Below are positions 27,180 through 40,100 of a DNA stretch of 64,000 bases, in pieces. Under the pieces are notes generated by a model that saw only the letters and a program-made list of their open reading frames with translations, searched no databases and was not told where the DNA came from. Position 1 is the stretch's first letter; every line of letters starts with the position of its first letter. The position numbers and the translations under genes were made by a program. The stretch is from Polyodon spathula (Eukaryota > Chordata > Actinopteri > Acipenseriformes > Polyodontidae): positions 28,169,475 through 28,233,474 of the forward strand of contig NC_054547.1 in NCBI RefSeq assembly GCF_017654505.1, given 5' to 3'.

Positions 27180-27250
27180 AATTAAAAAAATATTTTATTT
27201 CAGGACATTTCCGACGAAATCCCTTCTTCAGTTGTGTAGAAAGAAAAGCG
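27180..27250 (-). repeat. Possible Penelope-type retroelement terminus, short fragment
   Basis: The minus strand reads CAACTGAAGAAGGGATTTCG followed by TCGGAAATGTCCTGAAAT. The 'CTGAAGAAG ... stem ... GAAA' layout is similar to the element at 63104-63232 and to ends of Penelope-like elements and their hammerhead-type cores, as I remember them. Only about 70 bp, so weak. Confidence 0.3.
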
Positions 27251-28284
27251 AACATATAATCCCGATTAATGTTTTAAGCACCAACACATTTGTTTATTTG
27301 CACAACAATCATTTAGTGATACCATAATAAATAAAACCAAAAGCATTGTTGTACATTTAATGATATATTTATTTAGTTGACATTACCACCAAGGTATACA
27401 TTTTGACAGGTAATTATCGATATTCATTGCATAATTTTAAAATGACCAAATAACAAAAACAACAATCTCTGATGGTTTATACTGTTGGCATTGTATGCTA
27501 TTTTCATTGAGCACCTTAAGGATAGAGGTGCCATAAGCGTTCAATCGAACCCTACAGGATGCCATCTTATTAAGGCGCTTCTGTGAATAACGCTTGTCTG
27601 CCACCTAGAGGGCAAATGTCAAAGCTTTTTTCAAGAGGGGAATTATCTTCATATTAAATAAGCTGATTTGCTATATCCTCCCTCCCCATCAACCCACACT
27701 CAAATGAAAGCATGAGTGGAATCGATACTTTAACAGGTCAGTTTGTTTGATTATTACGACAAAACCATAAAGGTATAAGAGCCATGTAAAAGATTGGTGT
27801 GATGAATTGAAAGAAAGCTTACTGGTTTGAAATACCTTCTCGCGTTTTTAGTACAGCAAAATAAGCTATTTCTCCAGTATTCAATACACACACACACTGT
27901 AACAAAAAACATGTTGACTTTTATTCCCTTGTTAAGCAGATGCAAAATAACTAATTAAGGGGTTACAGCAAATCAATATTTATTTTTTGGTGTTCTAAAT
28001 TTAGGAAGAACCGTCTTTACAGCCCCTTTATCGGAACGTTTCACTGGATGTGGAAAAGGCTTCAACAGCGCAGTGTATAGAATCAGGGGGCAATCATAAC
28101 CATTACATGCAATACTGGTGGGAAATGTTGGGGGGCGCTCTAGTTCACAATTTGAATAAACATAATTCAGATACAATTTCTAAAGGTATCAACAGTCCAT
28201 TTTTTTAAATTATCATATACAGTACATTATGTGAGTTCTGTAGTCAGTTGGCGATTTTGCCCATGCTGTTAGTAAAAAATGGAA

Positions 28285-28322
<38 letters not shown>

Positions 28323-28815
28323 ATACACTTGCTGGCCGTTCTTTACAATACCATTGTGGTTCATTGGGCTTTCATAAGAACCCCTAAAACAGAAGGTTAT
28401 GGGTTCAATACAAAATACCAAACCAATTGGTATTGGTTTTATGTTAATTTAAGGTATATGCTGTAACTACCAGGTGCTCTCAAGATTTTGTCTCTTGTTT
28501 GTAAGAATGTCTTAGCAAGTCTTATCACAATTGGATAAGCATCTTTCTGGATGTACAGTTTCATTATAATTGGACAACAAGTTCCACTGTAAAACTAGAT
28601 ATGTAAACCTCTTTGTGTTCATATCCCCAGTGGGGGACAATAAGAACTTCCCCAAGGATCCCATCCCACTCAAGGAAAATAAGGTCTGTAGGCCTACACA
28701 GGAATGCACAAAAAACATCATACTTTACAAACGTACACAGTACGGTCTTTATTTGTTTAGTATATTGATTTTGAATATGGTCCCAGGGGCACAGTCTTTG
28801 TAATTAAATTCTCCC

Positions 28816-29790
28816 TCACACCTGTGCGCTCTTGGCTTGGTTTGTAGAGGCTGCGGTATCTTCTTCTTTGGTATAATAGAAGCGGTCTTCATCATATTGC
28901 GGAGATTCTCCTGAGCAGCAGCTGACCATAGAGCCTCCGAACAGGCAAAGAGCTGCGCCGATCCAGCCTGCGTACAGCGAGTACCCAAACGACAACAATC
29001 CTGAATCACGGTGCACTCCAATCGGGAACCAGACAGTGGATATTATTCTGCCAAATGCTGGATGGGAAAGGGAAAGGAATAAGCCAGCTGTCCTCATGTT
29101 TCCACCAGCTGTTCCAGTGTAATTGTGCATGACAAAGGCATGTTCCAACAATACCCCCATGGCTTTTTATATGTTCACACCTCTATCTTGAAACTGCCCC
29201 CCATGAAGCAAGAGAACATGCAGTAATAAACAGATTGGGACAGATTGACCTCGCTTTTGCTCTAGTGTAAAAAAAAACAAAAAACAAAAAAACACTAAAA
29301 CTAGAAAGAAACAGCAATGCATGTAAGATCAGGGTTATTCTAAAAGTTATTTTCTTTTTTTTTTTTATTCCATAAGTGTCCACAAGCACAGTAATTGAGC
29401 ACATCTTGCCCAGTAAAAATGTATGTTTACCAGCTGCATTTGCCAAAAGGGGGTATATTCAATTTATCTAAATGATGGGGGATCAAAATACTGGCATTGT
29501 TTAAATAATGAATACAGGTCCCAAAATATGCTTTTCATATACACAGTAGCCTACTGGTCTCCTGTACCTCATGCAAAACAAAAAGGACATCATGCAGGGG
29601 AAACTTACCTACCAGTAGAACGAGTACTCCTCCCAGTACTGAACGCTTGTGTTCTTGATTGTGGTTCGCTGCCCAGATTGATGCACGGTAGAGCTATTAC
29701 CACGAGGAGGATGGCAGGCAGACCCAAGATAGAAACTGAGATTTTGAGTTTCAGAATATTAATATGAATCCAAACCTGCTGGTAGTCCAT
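28816..29790 (-). pseudogene. CLDN11 tandem copy, exons 2-3 only, exon 2 broken
   Basis: Exon 3 at 28816-29057 is intact. It has a good acceptor (CCCATCCAG), TM3, an identical GYSLYAGWIGAALCLFGG in TM4, and ends TNQAKSAQV plus stop. About 70% of its residues match the CLDN11 exon 3 at 23729-23973, and most changes are conservative. Exon 2 lies at about 29603-29770. SILGLPAILLVVIALPCINL is readable, but after GSEP a 2-bp deletion relative to CLDN11 shifts the frame; the KRSVLGGVLVLL continuation is in another frame before an intact donor. The 5' edge of exon 2 does not fit phase 1. I found no exon 1 between 29800 and 34000. A minus-strand AATAAA follows the stop by about 60 bp. Alternative: a working gene with a misassembled 5' half. 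Confidence 0.8.
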
Positions 29791-30093
29791 ATCTGAATGC
29801 TAGATTTAGATAGATTAGGTAAAAACCTGCTTAGACAATTCGGAATAATTAATTATTCTTTAACTTTTAGAAAAAAAAAAAAAAACCGCCAAATCTCTAG
29901 TCCCGTTTTCATACAGTACCACACTAGTCTGGATTGATATAAAATACAACTGCCCTTCGTTAGAGTATTTGATTTACATTACACATGTTTCAAATACATT
30001 AAAAGGCTCCATGATCCTTGAATTACTGTCTTCTATCGTGTATTTTTAATGCGTATGTATCTTACATTTCCGTGTTTTTGTACATGCGTTCAT

Positions 30094-30095
<2 letters not shown>

Positions 30096-30171
<76 letters not shown>
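30096..30171. repeat. (TA)n then (CA)n microsatellite
   Basis: About 14 TA units followed by about 24 CA units. Confidence 0.95.
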
Positions 30172-30173
<2 letters not shown>

Positions 30174-32611
30174 TTAGGAGAAACTAAAGGTAAAGAGTCA
30201 AGTTTAAAACGTTCGAAATGTGGAAGTCACCAATTTGTGTAAGGTTACATTTTAAACGAATTAATGTTTTTGCTTATTACTTGTTTCATTTTGATGCACA
30301 TTTTCCACTAAAGCAAAACTATTATTAAAACCCTACTGCCATCTAGCGTCGATTAGCGTTTACAACAGTTGGTTCTAAGGATAAGTGAAGCAGTGTTTTC
30401 TTTTTGTGTTGGAAGACAAGCACATATTTTACATATAAATATCGATAACGTAGCACATTTGTTAAGAAATTTGAATCCCTGCTATATACTTCAGTAATAC
30501 TTTACCAATAGGTCTATATGTACTCTTCTGGAGGCTTACTGGGATTGTCACTAAATGTATTTCTAATTGTCAGCTATGGGTAGTTTACAATTGTCGAGAT
30601 ATTTTCTACAACTTCTGAATATATAGCTGACAACCAATCAGAGGGCAAGAGGATGTTGTAATATGTAATATAAAAGTTGCACATTCCTGTTGCAATTCAT
30701 TTCCAGCAATGATAGCAGGACAGCATATATGACACTGTGTAACTGCCATGAAAGGAGCATAGAAAACTTATGGATGGGAAGAAGGCACACAAATGTACAG
30801 GAAGTATATCAGGTTTTTTTACTTATTATAATGAAGCTCGCATTTACCTCTGTGAGCACTACTGCATTATAAACTGTAGTATAAATGCAATGTGTTGATT
30901 TTTTTTTTTTTTTTAATTTTTTTTTTTTACATTCAAAACCACAATGGGAATGTTATCTAATTGTACAACACTGCAACAAACAAAAAACAAGAAAACAGTT
31001 ATAATAAAAATTGTGCAGACTATAGACAGAGGTGCAAAGCTATAAGCATATTAATTAACAATAACAAAATGCCTTTCATGAGATCAGACGAGCAGGGTCT
31101 GAGACCAGGGTGGGCAAGCTGAGTGACAGCCCTTCTACCTCAACACAGGATAACACACAGTGGTGCTGATCATACTTCTACAGGGCTGTTACCAGACCAA
31201 TTATTACCTTTAAACATAGTAGACCCTGATATTTCTGTATATATTAAATGTCTTTATATCAAATAGTTTTAAGTGGCATTTATATTTGGTATACTAGTTA
31301 GCTAATCTTTTTTATCTCACTATAAATGATAACAAAATATATAGTCTCAGACATTGTTAGATCCAGCTGATTTTCACAAGAAGATGATACAAGTGGTGAT
31401 TCCCATTGTAACATCTTATGTGGTGGGTATCACACTTTAGACTGTATACTCCATTGTATGAATTGCCTGGATTCAGTTTTTAAAAGCCCTTGCCTTTTTA
31501 TCTTTCTGGAGTCCACTCTTTGTAAGAGCATTAACCCCACCAGCCCAGATATGTATTTATTTATTAGATCAACTTACACAATGTTTTTTTTTTTTTTTTT
31601 TCTGCTTGGATAAACCATGAACTATTGACATAGTCCACCCAGATTTGGCATCATTTGCCACAGTTAGCCATTGTCAGGCTTTTTATACAGTACTGTAGGA
31701 CCAGGGTAATGAGTGACCATAAAAGCATCATGGTGATGAATATCTGGGAGGCTACTGTATAAAGGAAGGTGTTCCCAGGTTAACACAGATAACGAATGAT
31801 AGTGGATGCAATCCAACCATAAGTACTATAACACTATAAGGCTAGTAATGGACCTAAAGAAACAATAGAAACAACTGGCATTTGTATCCTTTGTGCAAAT
31901 GTGCTGTCCTTCACATGATATTGTTATTCAAACATAAATGCATTCTCTAATATGCAAAAGATGTATCTTGACAAGACTGCAGAGCTGACATGCCCAATAG
32001 TGAGCTAACAGCAGGTGTTCAGTTGACAAGTACTTCCTTACCCAAATAGAGGCTATAATAATTGTATCCCTCCTGAACAATGTAAACACCTTTTAGACTT
32101 GCCTCATTAAATCCTTGCCCCAGGTGTCCCTACACCCTATTGAGGGTTTGCTAATATTTTGTCCAATCTGTGTGGTGGCCTACACAGGTTTTTAGAACTA
32201 GAAACTCATTTTGAAAATCAATACACACTTTTAAAGGACTGTTTACCATAACATGCTTACCAGGAATTGGCATCATTTACAAACACTTTTTCTTTGTTTT
32301 CATGTTAGCAGCAAGTTTTTGCTTACTTCAGAATGCAGTTCACGTTTTTATGACCTAGTCTTTATAAAGCCAAAGTTAATTGGTCTGTATCATAAACATT
32401 GTAAATGGTACAACCCCAAGTAAAATGTTCTCCTGTTATCCATGGATATTCACCAGTGTTCTGTCTGGCAAACACTGTAACACTGTATACATGCAGTTAT
32501 GCACCCCCCACAGTGTTAGTCTGGCAACAGCTCTGTACACAATGGTTGGATAGCAGTTATGGTACCCACTGGTCTCCGGTATTTTTTTCATTAAATTGGT
32601 GACGACGGTGG

Positions 32612-32614
32612 TAT

Positions 32615-32676
<62 letters not shown>

Positions 32677-32744
32677 ATATATATATATGGCAATTTGTTG
32701 ACAGTTGTTTTATATATGTTTATATATATGTATAATATAATATA

Positions 32745-32802
<58 letters not shown>

Positions 32803-32814
32803 TTTTTCTTTTCA
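32612..32814. repeat. Compound (TA)n tract ending in poly-T
   Basis: Two long TA blocks separated by GGCAATTTGTTGACAG, then a T run of about 23. The open frames here (tyrosine/isoleucine repeats) are artefacts of the repeat. Confidence 0.95.
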
Positions 32815-33970
32815 GGCAAGCTGGGCAGCCTCTCAAGTCAGCCACCCAAGTATGGAAATACTGGACTAGGTAAGCGAAACATTCTGCTCTTTTACTCTTT
32901 AGGAACCAAAGAGTCCTCTTGTACATTTACAGCTTTGTTTACATGCTTCACAGATAATGTAACCCGGGACTGGTTCAGATGCCTTTATTTATCAAGAAAT
33001 TATGTGAATTTGGGAATATAAACAAAACATGTCCTAACTTTAACAAAAAGAAAAAAAGGTTCTTTTTTCATATCATTTCTGTGAACATTTTGCCCTCTTG
33101 GTAGAAATGATCAGTAGCACTAAGGTAAGCGAATAATGCCTTGGATGCCTACTGTAGAGCATGAAAGCAAGAGTGGAATTGCTATACCAAGCTACCCTGG
33201 GTATGGGCGGCTCTTTGGCATGGTGTAGCAGATCTGTTATAAGATAACCTGCAATATTCTTGTTTTTCCTATTATTCATGTTCAGGCTTATAGAAAATGT
33301 CACTGTTAGTCATTCTATTATTTCCTTCAAAACGAGGGGGGCAGTTTGTTTTATCAACTTTTATACAGATCTTTTCTTTGTTTGTTTTTTAATGGCTAGC
33401 CAAAATATTTAGCAAAATAAGTGTAAGCGTCCTCAGATAAACCATATAATAACGTAGTGCACGCCTTAAATTAGACAGCAGTACCAACAGCAACATGTTG
33501 AGTCACATAAAAACACTGTTTTTCTTTCTTTAAAAAAATCCTTCATAGAAATTCAGATATATTCATATAATACATTCAGTCACTGTCTACAGGTATAAAA
33601 ATGTTATGTACCTGCCACTTAAAATGCACAGCGCTAGCAGCAGACCGCCACCTCTTTTATGAGTCTTTCAATAAAAGCTAATAAATTAATTTTTAACCGC
33701 ACCTTGATTGCTGTGCTATATATGTATAGAAAAGAACTGCATAATCACATGACTCAAAGGAGACACCGCAATTTGGAATCCAAAGACTGTGTCTCCACCA
33801 AGTCATGTGACCTTTATTCCAGCATCCAGAAAAAGCTTGCAGGCAGCTCTTCCAATTCCTTCATATGGGAAGTTTCATTACAGTACATTTTTGATGTGAT
33901 GTTTTGGGGGGAGGTGGGACTACTATATATTTTTCCCTGCTTTGTGGCACATAATAAATAAAGAAATCTC

Positions 33971-33976
33971 TTTATT
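33971..33976 (-). terminator. Candidate PHC3 polyadenylation signal
   Basis: AATAAA on the minus strand (TTTATT on plus), 167 bp after the PHC3 stop codon. It is the first canonical hexamer downstream; further distal sites are likely. Confidence 0.5.
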
Positions 33977-34142
33977 GCTCTCTATCCTCCCAGTTCAACC
34001 AAACCATTGGTTGAATTAAATATCAGATGTTCACCTCACACTGTTGGCAGGCACTGTGCAATATCTCTGGTGAGATCGGAGTTCAGAATAGTGGTGTTTC
34101 GCTACAGTGATAGAAGTCTGTTTGCTCCCGTTCCACTTCCCA

Positions 34143-37100
34143 TTAGGGCTCCTTCAGAGTGTTGATACGGGCACAGATTTTCAGGGCTGGGCCCAGTTTG
34201 ATATTCATGGCACTCATCAAGTGATCTTCCTTGAGAAGCAGCAGCGCCTGGCCGTCAATCTCCTGGGCACGGAACTCGGCAGCAATGTCCTGGCAGCCTG
34301 TGGAAGGATGACATGCCATTATAGATCAATGCATCTGAACTAAGCTCCCTGTCGTAATCCGTCATATTCTTCACTGTGTACTGTATAAAAAAGATTCACT
34401 AGCCCCCCCACCCCTTCATTGGCTTGAATTTAGGATGAGAGATACATATGCTATTCATATTGATAATTTTGTTAGGTGCCTATTTTGTACCATGGTCTCA
34501 CACTAGTTTCTTGCATAAACCTGTAGATGTCCAAACCATTAAGAAAATACCATCACCATTGGTAAGTTTGAAACCTATAGAAGGCCATCCAGGTAAAAAA
34601 ACACTTAGCATCTATGGATTTGGACCAATCAGAATACATAAAAGGCTACAGGCCCTATTTAGCAAATATGTGCGCATCCGCTATCGCTAGGGCAAATACG
34701 ACAGTGCTAGTGAACGAAAACATGATTTAGGAGTCAGGTCTCATGCTTGGGCACAGTAGAAATCCGCCTAGCCAATCAAAGCACAGTGGGAGGAGTAAGG
34801 TTACAACCAATAAGGATTTAACATTCCCTTTAAGAGCACCTGTGCGTCTGCGATAGCGAACGGAAGGTATTTTGAAACCAAAAAAAAGAAGGAAGACAGA
34901 AGGGCAAAATGTCCGGCAGCCCAAGTGAAGAGGATGACCAAGCCCCTCAAGCAAGGCTACCATTTTGTTTTAGCAGCCTGGAGGGGCAGTGAATACAAAA
35001 TTTAAAAAGTGATCTATAAGCAAAATTAAGTTACATACATAGTTTTTTTCTGTTTCACTTGCTGAGTGAGCGATGCGATGGGGAGGGGGAGGGATTTAGA
35101 ATCAGGAGTTTTCCTTAAGTTAGGGATGTACAGATCACCTTTGAACCGTAAGCACCATCAGTTTGTATTAACAATGTACACAATCATTGTTTTTTTTGTT
35201 TTCTAATTGTATTTATTTCAGTTTTACACTAAAATATTGAGCTATCTTAGCTAATATTAGAGTCAATGTCAGATCTTTCAACACTTGTTTAAAATTACAT
35301 ATTAGTTACGGTGGGATTACCTCTGAGTTAAAGCGATCACTAAGGCTCTGAAACCACCAGTTGATGCTCGTCTCAGGGGGTCCGTGTCTATCCATCTTCT
35401 ACTAGACTACCCAATGCAAAGTCCATATACCACCACAAATTGGGAGGGAATGGCAGAGGTCAGGCAACTTTTAATTGGATCATTTATTACACATACTATT
35501 TTCTTTAAATTCACTGCTTCTCATTTCATTTTCAACAACCTAATTGGCCAAATTAGTATGTGTAATAATTAGAATAACAACACGTACTAGTCAAATTAGA
35601 ATGTGTACTAAATAACCAATTTTTGACCTGGGTGACTTTCCATAGAAACCCTGGTGAAAATAAAACGTGTAACTGGCAGTAGGGTTTGACATGAGGCACG
35701 TGAACATAGTAAGAAATTGTTTAAAAACAAAGAAGCCATAAATGAGAAGTCACCTGGTAAAGCGTAAATAAAGGCCCAGACGTCACTGACTGTCCACTGC
35801 GTAGGATCGGACTGTACGGAGGGCAGGCTCTCATTATTGTCTGAGGAGTGTCTCACTCTGAGATCCAGCTCCCTCCCCTGCTCACTCTGTCGCCGCAGCC
35901 GTGTCGTCATGGCAACAGGAACTGTGTCTTCTTGAGGCGACTGGCTGCGAGCTAGTTGCATCCCACCTGTGGCGGGATAAGTAGCTGGCAACTAAAATAA
36001 ATAAATCAAGATAAACAGCTTTTTCCAATTCCCATCGAAACCAATTTTAAGCCCTTTAAGGAAGCATGCTAAGCATAATCTACCAATTAAACTTGGCAAA
36101 GACTGTCTTTAGCATGAGTTATCTAAAGTTTCACAATCTGCGGATATACGAAGGTGCCTGCCATCTGTCTATCACACATTTTTACGCATATGTAAAGCAC
36201 CGACTATCCAATTGCAATAAAACATGGTTCTTTAGTGCAAGTTATTCAGAGTATCATATTATTAAAAAAAAGACATTAGTAAAATAAGACGAAAGCAATG
36301 AGTTTGCAGCACACCAACCTGCCGGAGAAAGTGCTCCCTGGAGCCCCCCTGTGCCCCTCTCGGCCGGCGCCCTCGTCGCCCACCTGGCTTCCGAGTCCAG
36401 CGGACCCCCTTGTCTGCTTTCAGCAGGCTGACTCTTTTAGTGCAACTAACATTGAACCTGGGAAAGGAAGAACAGAAAACACTGAGGATCTGTAACACTC
36501 TACAATGTGTGTTCACACAGAAAGAACTGATGGGCAGCCTCTTAGCTAAATAAGAGGCGCTCTGAATCGCTGTTGTTTTCAACAGATCGTGACTTACACT
36601 GGGAAGATAGTAATCAGTATAATAATATAGAGTAAGTCAGACCGCCTCAAGATTACATTTATTGTATATGGAGCCCTAAAAAGATAAGTTATATAATCTA
36701 CATTTTCATACATATTGTCTGTTTAATATGCTGTTATATGGTATGTTCTCTACCATCCCCTTATTGTTTCAGCTTAGATCCCTATTTACCAAGCTTACAA
36801 AATATTCCAGCAAAAAAACAAATACATTCTGAAATGAGTTGATTTGAAAAATGAACTGTAGGAGTGTGCCACTTAGCTTCTTTCTGTGTAACTCACTGAT
36901 TTTATACACATACGTTCCACTTATTAACTCAAGGTTGCCACAGTGTTAGTACACAAATAACTCACATAACATGATTTATTAAACCATCAACAGTGCAAAA
37001 CTTAGAAATGCTAAAAGAAACCTCAATGACAAATGTTTCCTTTGAAAGAAAGAAAGTCGTTGAATTGACTTAAAGTTATCTGAGTATTTCTGAGCTTACG

Positions 37101-40100
37101 CTTAAGCTTCACAGAGCAGGGGCAGGAGACGAGCAAGTGAGAGAGTCTAGAGTTGAAGCAGCCTGGAGAGCTGTAGCAGCCTGGCTCCACACTCTACTGT
37201 ACACGTTTCTGTTTCTGCTGTGGTTAACGCTTCCTCCACCACAGAACACAGGAAGCACCTCTTTTACTGCTTAAAAGAAATACACAAAACGGTTTGGGCT
37301 GACCCTATTAGACTACAGTTTGTGGTAAGATTTATCAGAAATGCATGAGAAAAGAATTCAGTACTGGGAAATGCATTTCATGTTGTTGCCCTTTTGCCTG
37401 TAGTTGTTGCTACTAAGTGGGTTAAACACGTAATCAGGTCTTATGCTGAAGTAAGTGCAAAGACAAAAGAAAATTAATTAATTCATAATTTCACCTTTTG
37501 GCACATGACTTGGAGCAGAATCGTTTTGACCGCAGGAATTTGTGTGCGTATCCCATCTTCCCACAGAACTCGCATTTCAGCAGCTCTGTCACGGTTTCCT
37601 CCATAACCCCTATGAAAAAGAACAAAACCGTACGAATATGATTTTACACAAGCAGTGTGCTGCAGACAGCGTAAAAATGTGCCCAATAGCCCCCTTTGGC
37701 TATTTGCATAATCAAGGTATTGAGGTGTATAATAAAATCATGATAAAAAGCTTTGCAGTTAAATTCTGTCTCCAAAACTCTGTGCTTTTTCTATCATCCT
37801 TTTATAATAAATTCAGCATATATTACCTTATACTTAAGATAATAGGGGAGGGGTACGGATGTAGACATCAGTATTACAAAGAAATAAGTAAATCTTCATA
37901 TCCTATGGGTGTGTCCACTGCCATCCTCTTTTTTTTACCATGCTTACTCGCTTTTCCTACAAAAATCCTAAATCCTAAAATGCAGATCTTCAACCAACCT
38001 TGGAAAGTGGAAATAATAATTGAACACATTTTTTAATTGATGCAAGCTGACTCTGAAATGTTTGGCATGTTTAAGAGAAATGGTTCTGCCTTAATCTCTT
38101 TTTATAATACAGCAAATATTTTGCATTGAGTTAAAGATCTATTTCTGCAGCCTGACCATCCAATTCTTTTTAAAGCAAAAAAACATATTGCTGTGTTACT
38201 GTTCTCTTCCAGTCTTGCACTGGTCCTGACGAAAGGTACAAACCGTCAGCGATGATGTCATCCATGTCACTGTCTGTGGAGTGTTCCGGCTCTTCAGTCT
38301 CCATCATGGACTGTGGCTCCTCACTGTTGGGTTCCATCACCTGCTGCTCACACTGCTGCCCTTTCTTCTCAGTCAAGAGGGAAGAACGACTTACCTGTGA
38401 CAAAACGACAAGCCACAATTCAGACCAGAACTGCTCACGGTATTCATGACAATGCCTTTGAACCTTTCAAATCTTTTATTATATACATTTTAAAAGGTTG
38501 TGTCATTTTACCGTGAATTACATGAATTATTATGGATTATTACGTGAGAGACGAGAATTATTATCGCAAATGTTTTGTTTGTTTACCGTCGTGTCTAAAG
38601 AATATACTGTTTGTTACTATTAGACAGCTGAACACGATCACCAAAGGCCAGCACTAAACCCGGACATCACTGCACTTTTTTTCATGAATACCTGTATTTA
38701 CACCATGAGCACTTCAGCATGCACTGTGGACTTGTGTTGGTGTTTTGTGTTACATGTGGGTGTTAAAGATTGGGACTATTATTATTTCAGGATCCAACCC
38801 GCGGACTAAAACAGAGCAATACACGCCGCTATATTGCACGTTAACATTGTTATTATTTACTGTATTTGGGTCATAAGACCAACTGGATTAAAATTAAAAT
38901 ATCATTGCACTTGGATTATCGCTGTCTGTCTGTTCACTGATCACTGCTGCATTCCTGCACCTGCACACTGTTAACCACTTTGCCACAGGTCTCAATACAA
39001 TGTGTTTACAGCACTTTTCTGTCTTGCAATGCACTCTGGTTGCTTTCAGCATGTGGGTCAATATCCCTCACTAGTCCAGTTACTTGTCATTATACTGTAC
39101 ACCAAAGTATAAGGGAAAGCCTACTGGGTCATGACCAGGTGACCAAGGAATTTCTGAGAAGGGACCATTGAGCACTGCTGAGGTTAAGTTAATCAAACAT
39201 GCCTCAAAGGAGAACCCTGTCCAGTAGTCATACACACAGAATCAGTGAGCTTGTCAGGTCAATGCACAGCCTCACGTTGCCTGATGCACACATCCCACTT
39301 CTTCTAAACCTCACTGTCTCATTGTTTGCATGCAATGTCACTCTGACAGAGGGCACACTTTCAGTACTGTAACTTTGGGCAAAACTGGCAAAATGTTTTC
39401 ATCAGTTATTTCCAGTAATTAACCAGACACTTGATATTCACTTCATACAATAATATCTCCAAACTCAATCATAAAATCTGTATAAAATATAATAATAACT
39501 AAGCCAAGAGGACAAGTATTTCATTGGAAGAATATAACTAAAAAATAATAGCGTGGTTTTCAAAGATTTAAAACTGTTTCCTGAAAGGAGAAAAACAACA
39601 GTGATTGGTACATTAAAAGTAAGAAAAAAACAATTAGTTTAGTGTCAGAGTCATAGGATCCATGAAAAGTGCATAATTTAATTTCCCATCAACAAAATAT
39701 TCACAGTAAGACTGAATTGTTACCACTTAGAGGTATTGCAAAGTATTACCAATTAGTATTCACAGACTGATATAGCCTACTTAATGACTACTAAAGAATA
39801 CACTAATAGTCATAGGGTCGTATAAATATAGTCAGTTACAATAATAGGTCTTTTAAGTAATACCCTTTTTTGGCATGTATATTAGAATAAGAATAGCAAC
39901 AAATCAGTACAAAAGTTGCAGCAATTCAATCATAATTTGATTGGCTCTTGTATTTTTTCCTGCAGCAGCTGTAGCTCAGTGCTATCTCCTAGTGGATATA
40001 CCGGGAATGGCTCGAGCCCCTCCTGGATGACAAAGCCCTCGATGAGGTGGGTGAGGATGTGTGGTTTCACAATCGCCTGCGGAGGCTTGTTCTCAGGCAG

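Larger units (their letters stand above)
25903..28815. other. Region between CLDN11 and its second copy
   Basis: Beyond the candidate promoter, microsatellites and the short element listed separately, I see only AT-rich unique sequence and a poly-A run at 28288-28321. A stretch at 28358-28415 has A-box-like TGGTTCATTGG and B-box-like GGGTTCAATAC and may be a SINE head. Confidence 0.5.
29791..33960. other. Intergenic region between the CLDN11 copy and PHC3
   Basis: No exon of SKIL, PRKCI or any other gene was recognised in these 4.2 kb. The contents are microsatellites, T-rich tracts (30900-30930, 31583-31602) and unique AT-rich DNA. Confidence 0.6.

Noticed and set aside
32436..33021. Long tyrosine/isoleucine ORFs
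   Set aside because: Translation of a (TA)n tract; the same occurs at 13102-13428 and 26356-26601.
29800..34000. Exon 1 of the second claudin copy, or exons of SKIL/PRKCI
   Set aside because: Read on both strands for the GLW..C..C motif and for kinase or SKI motifs; none found.
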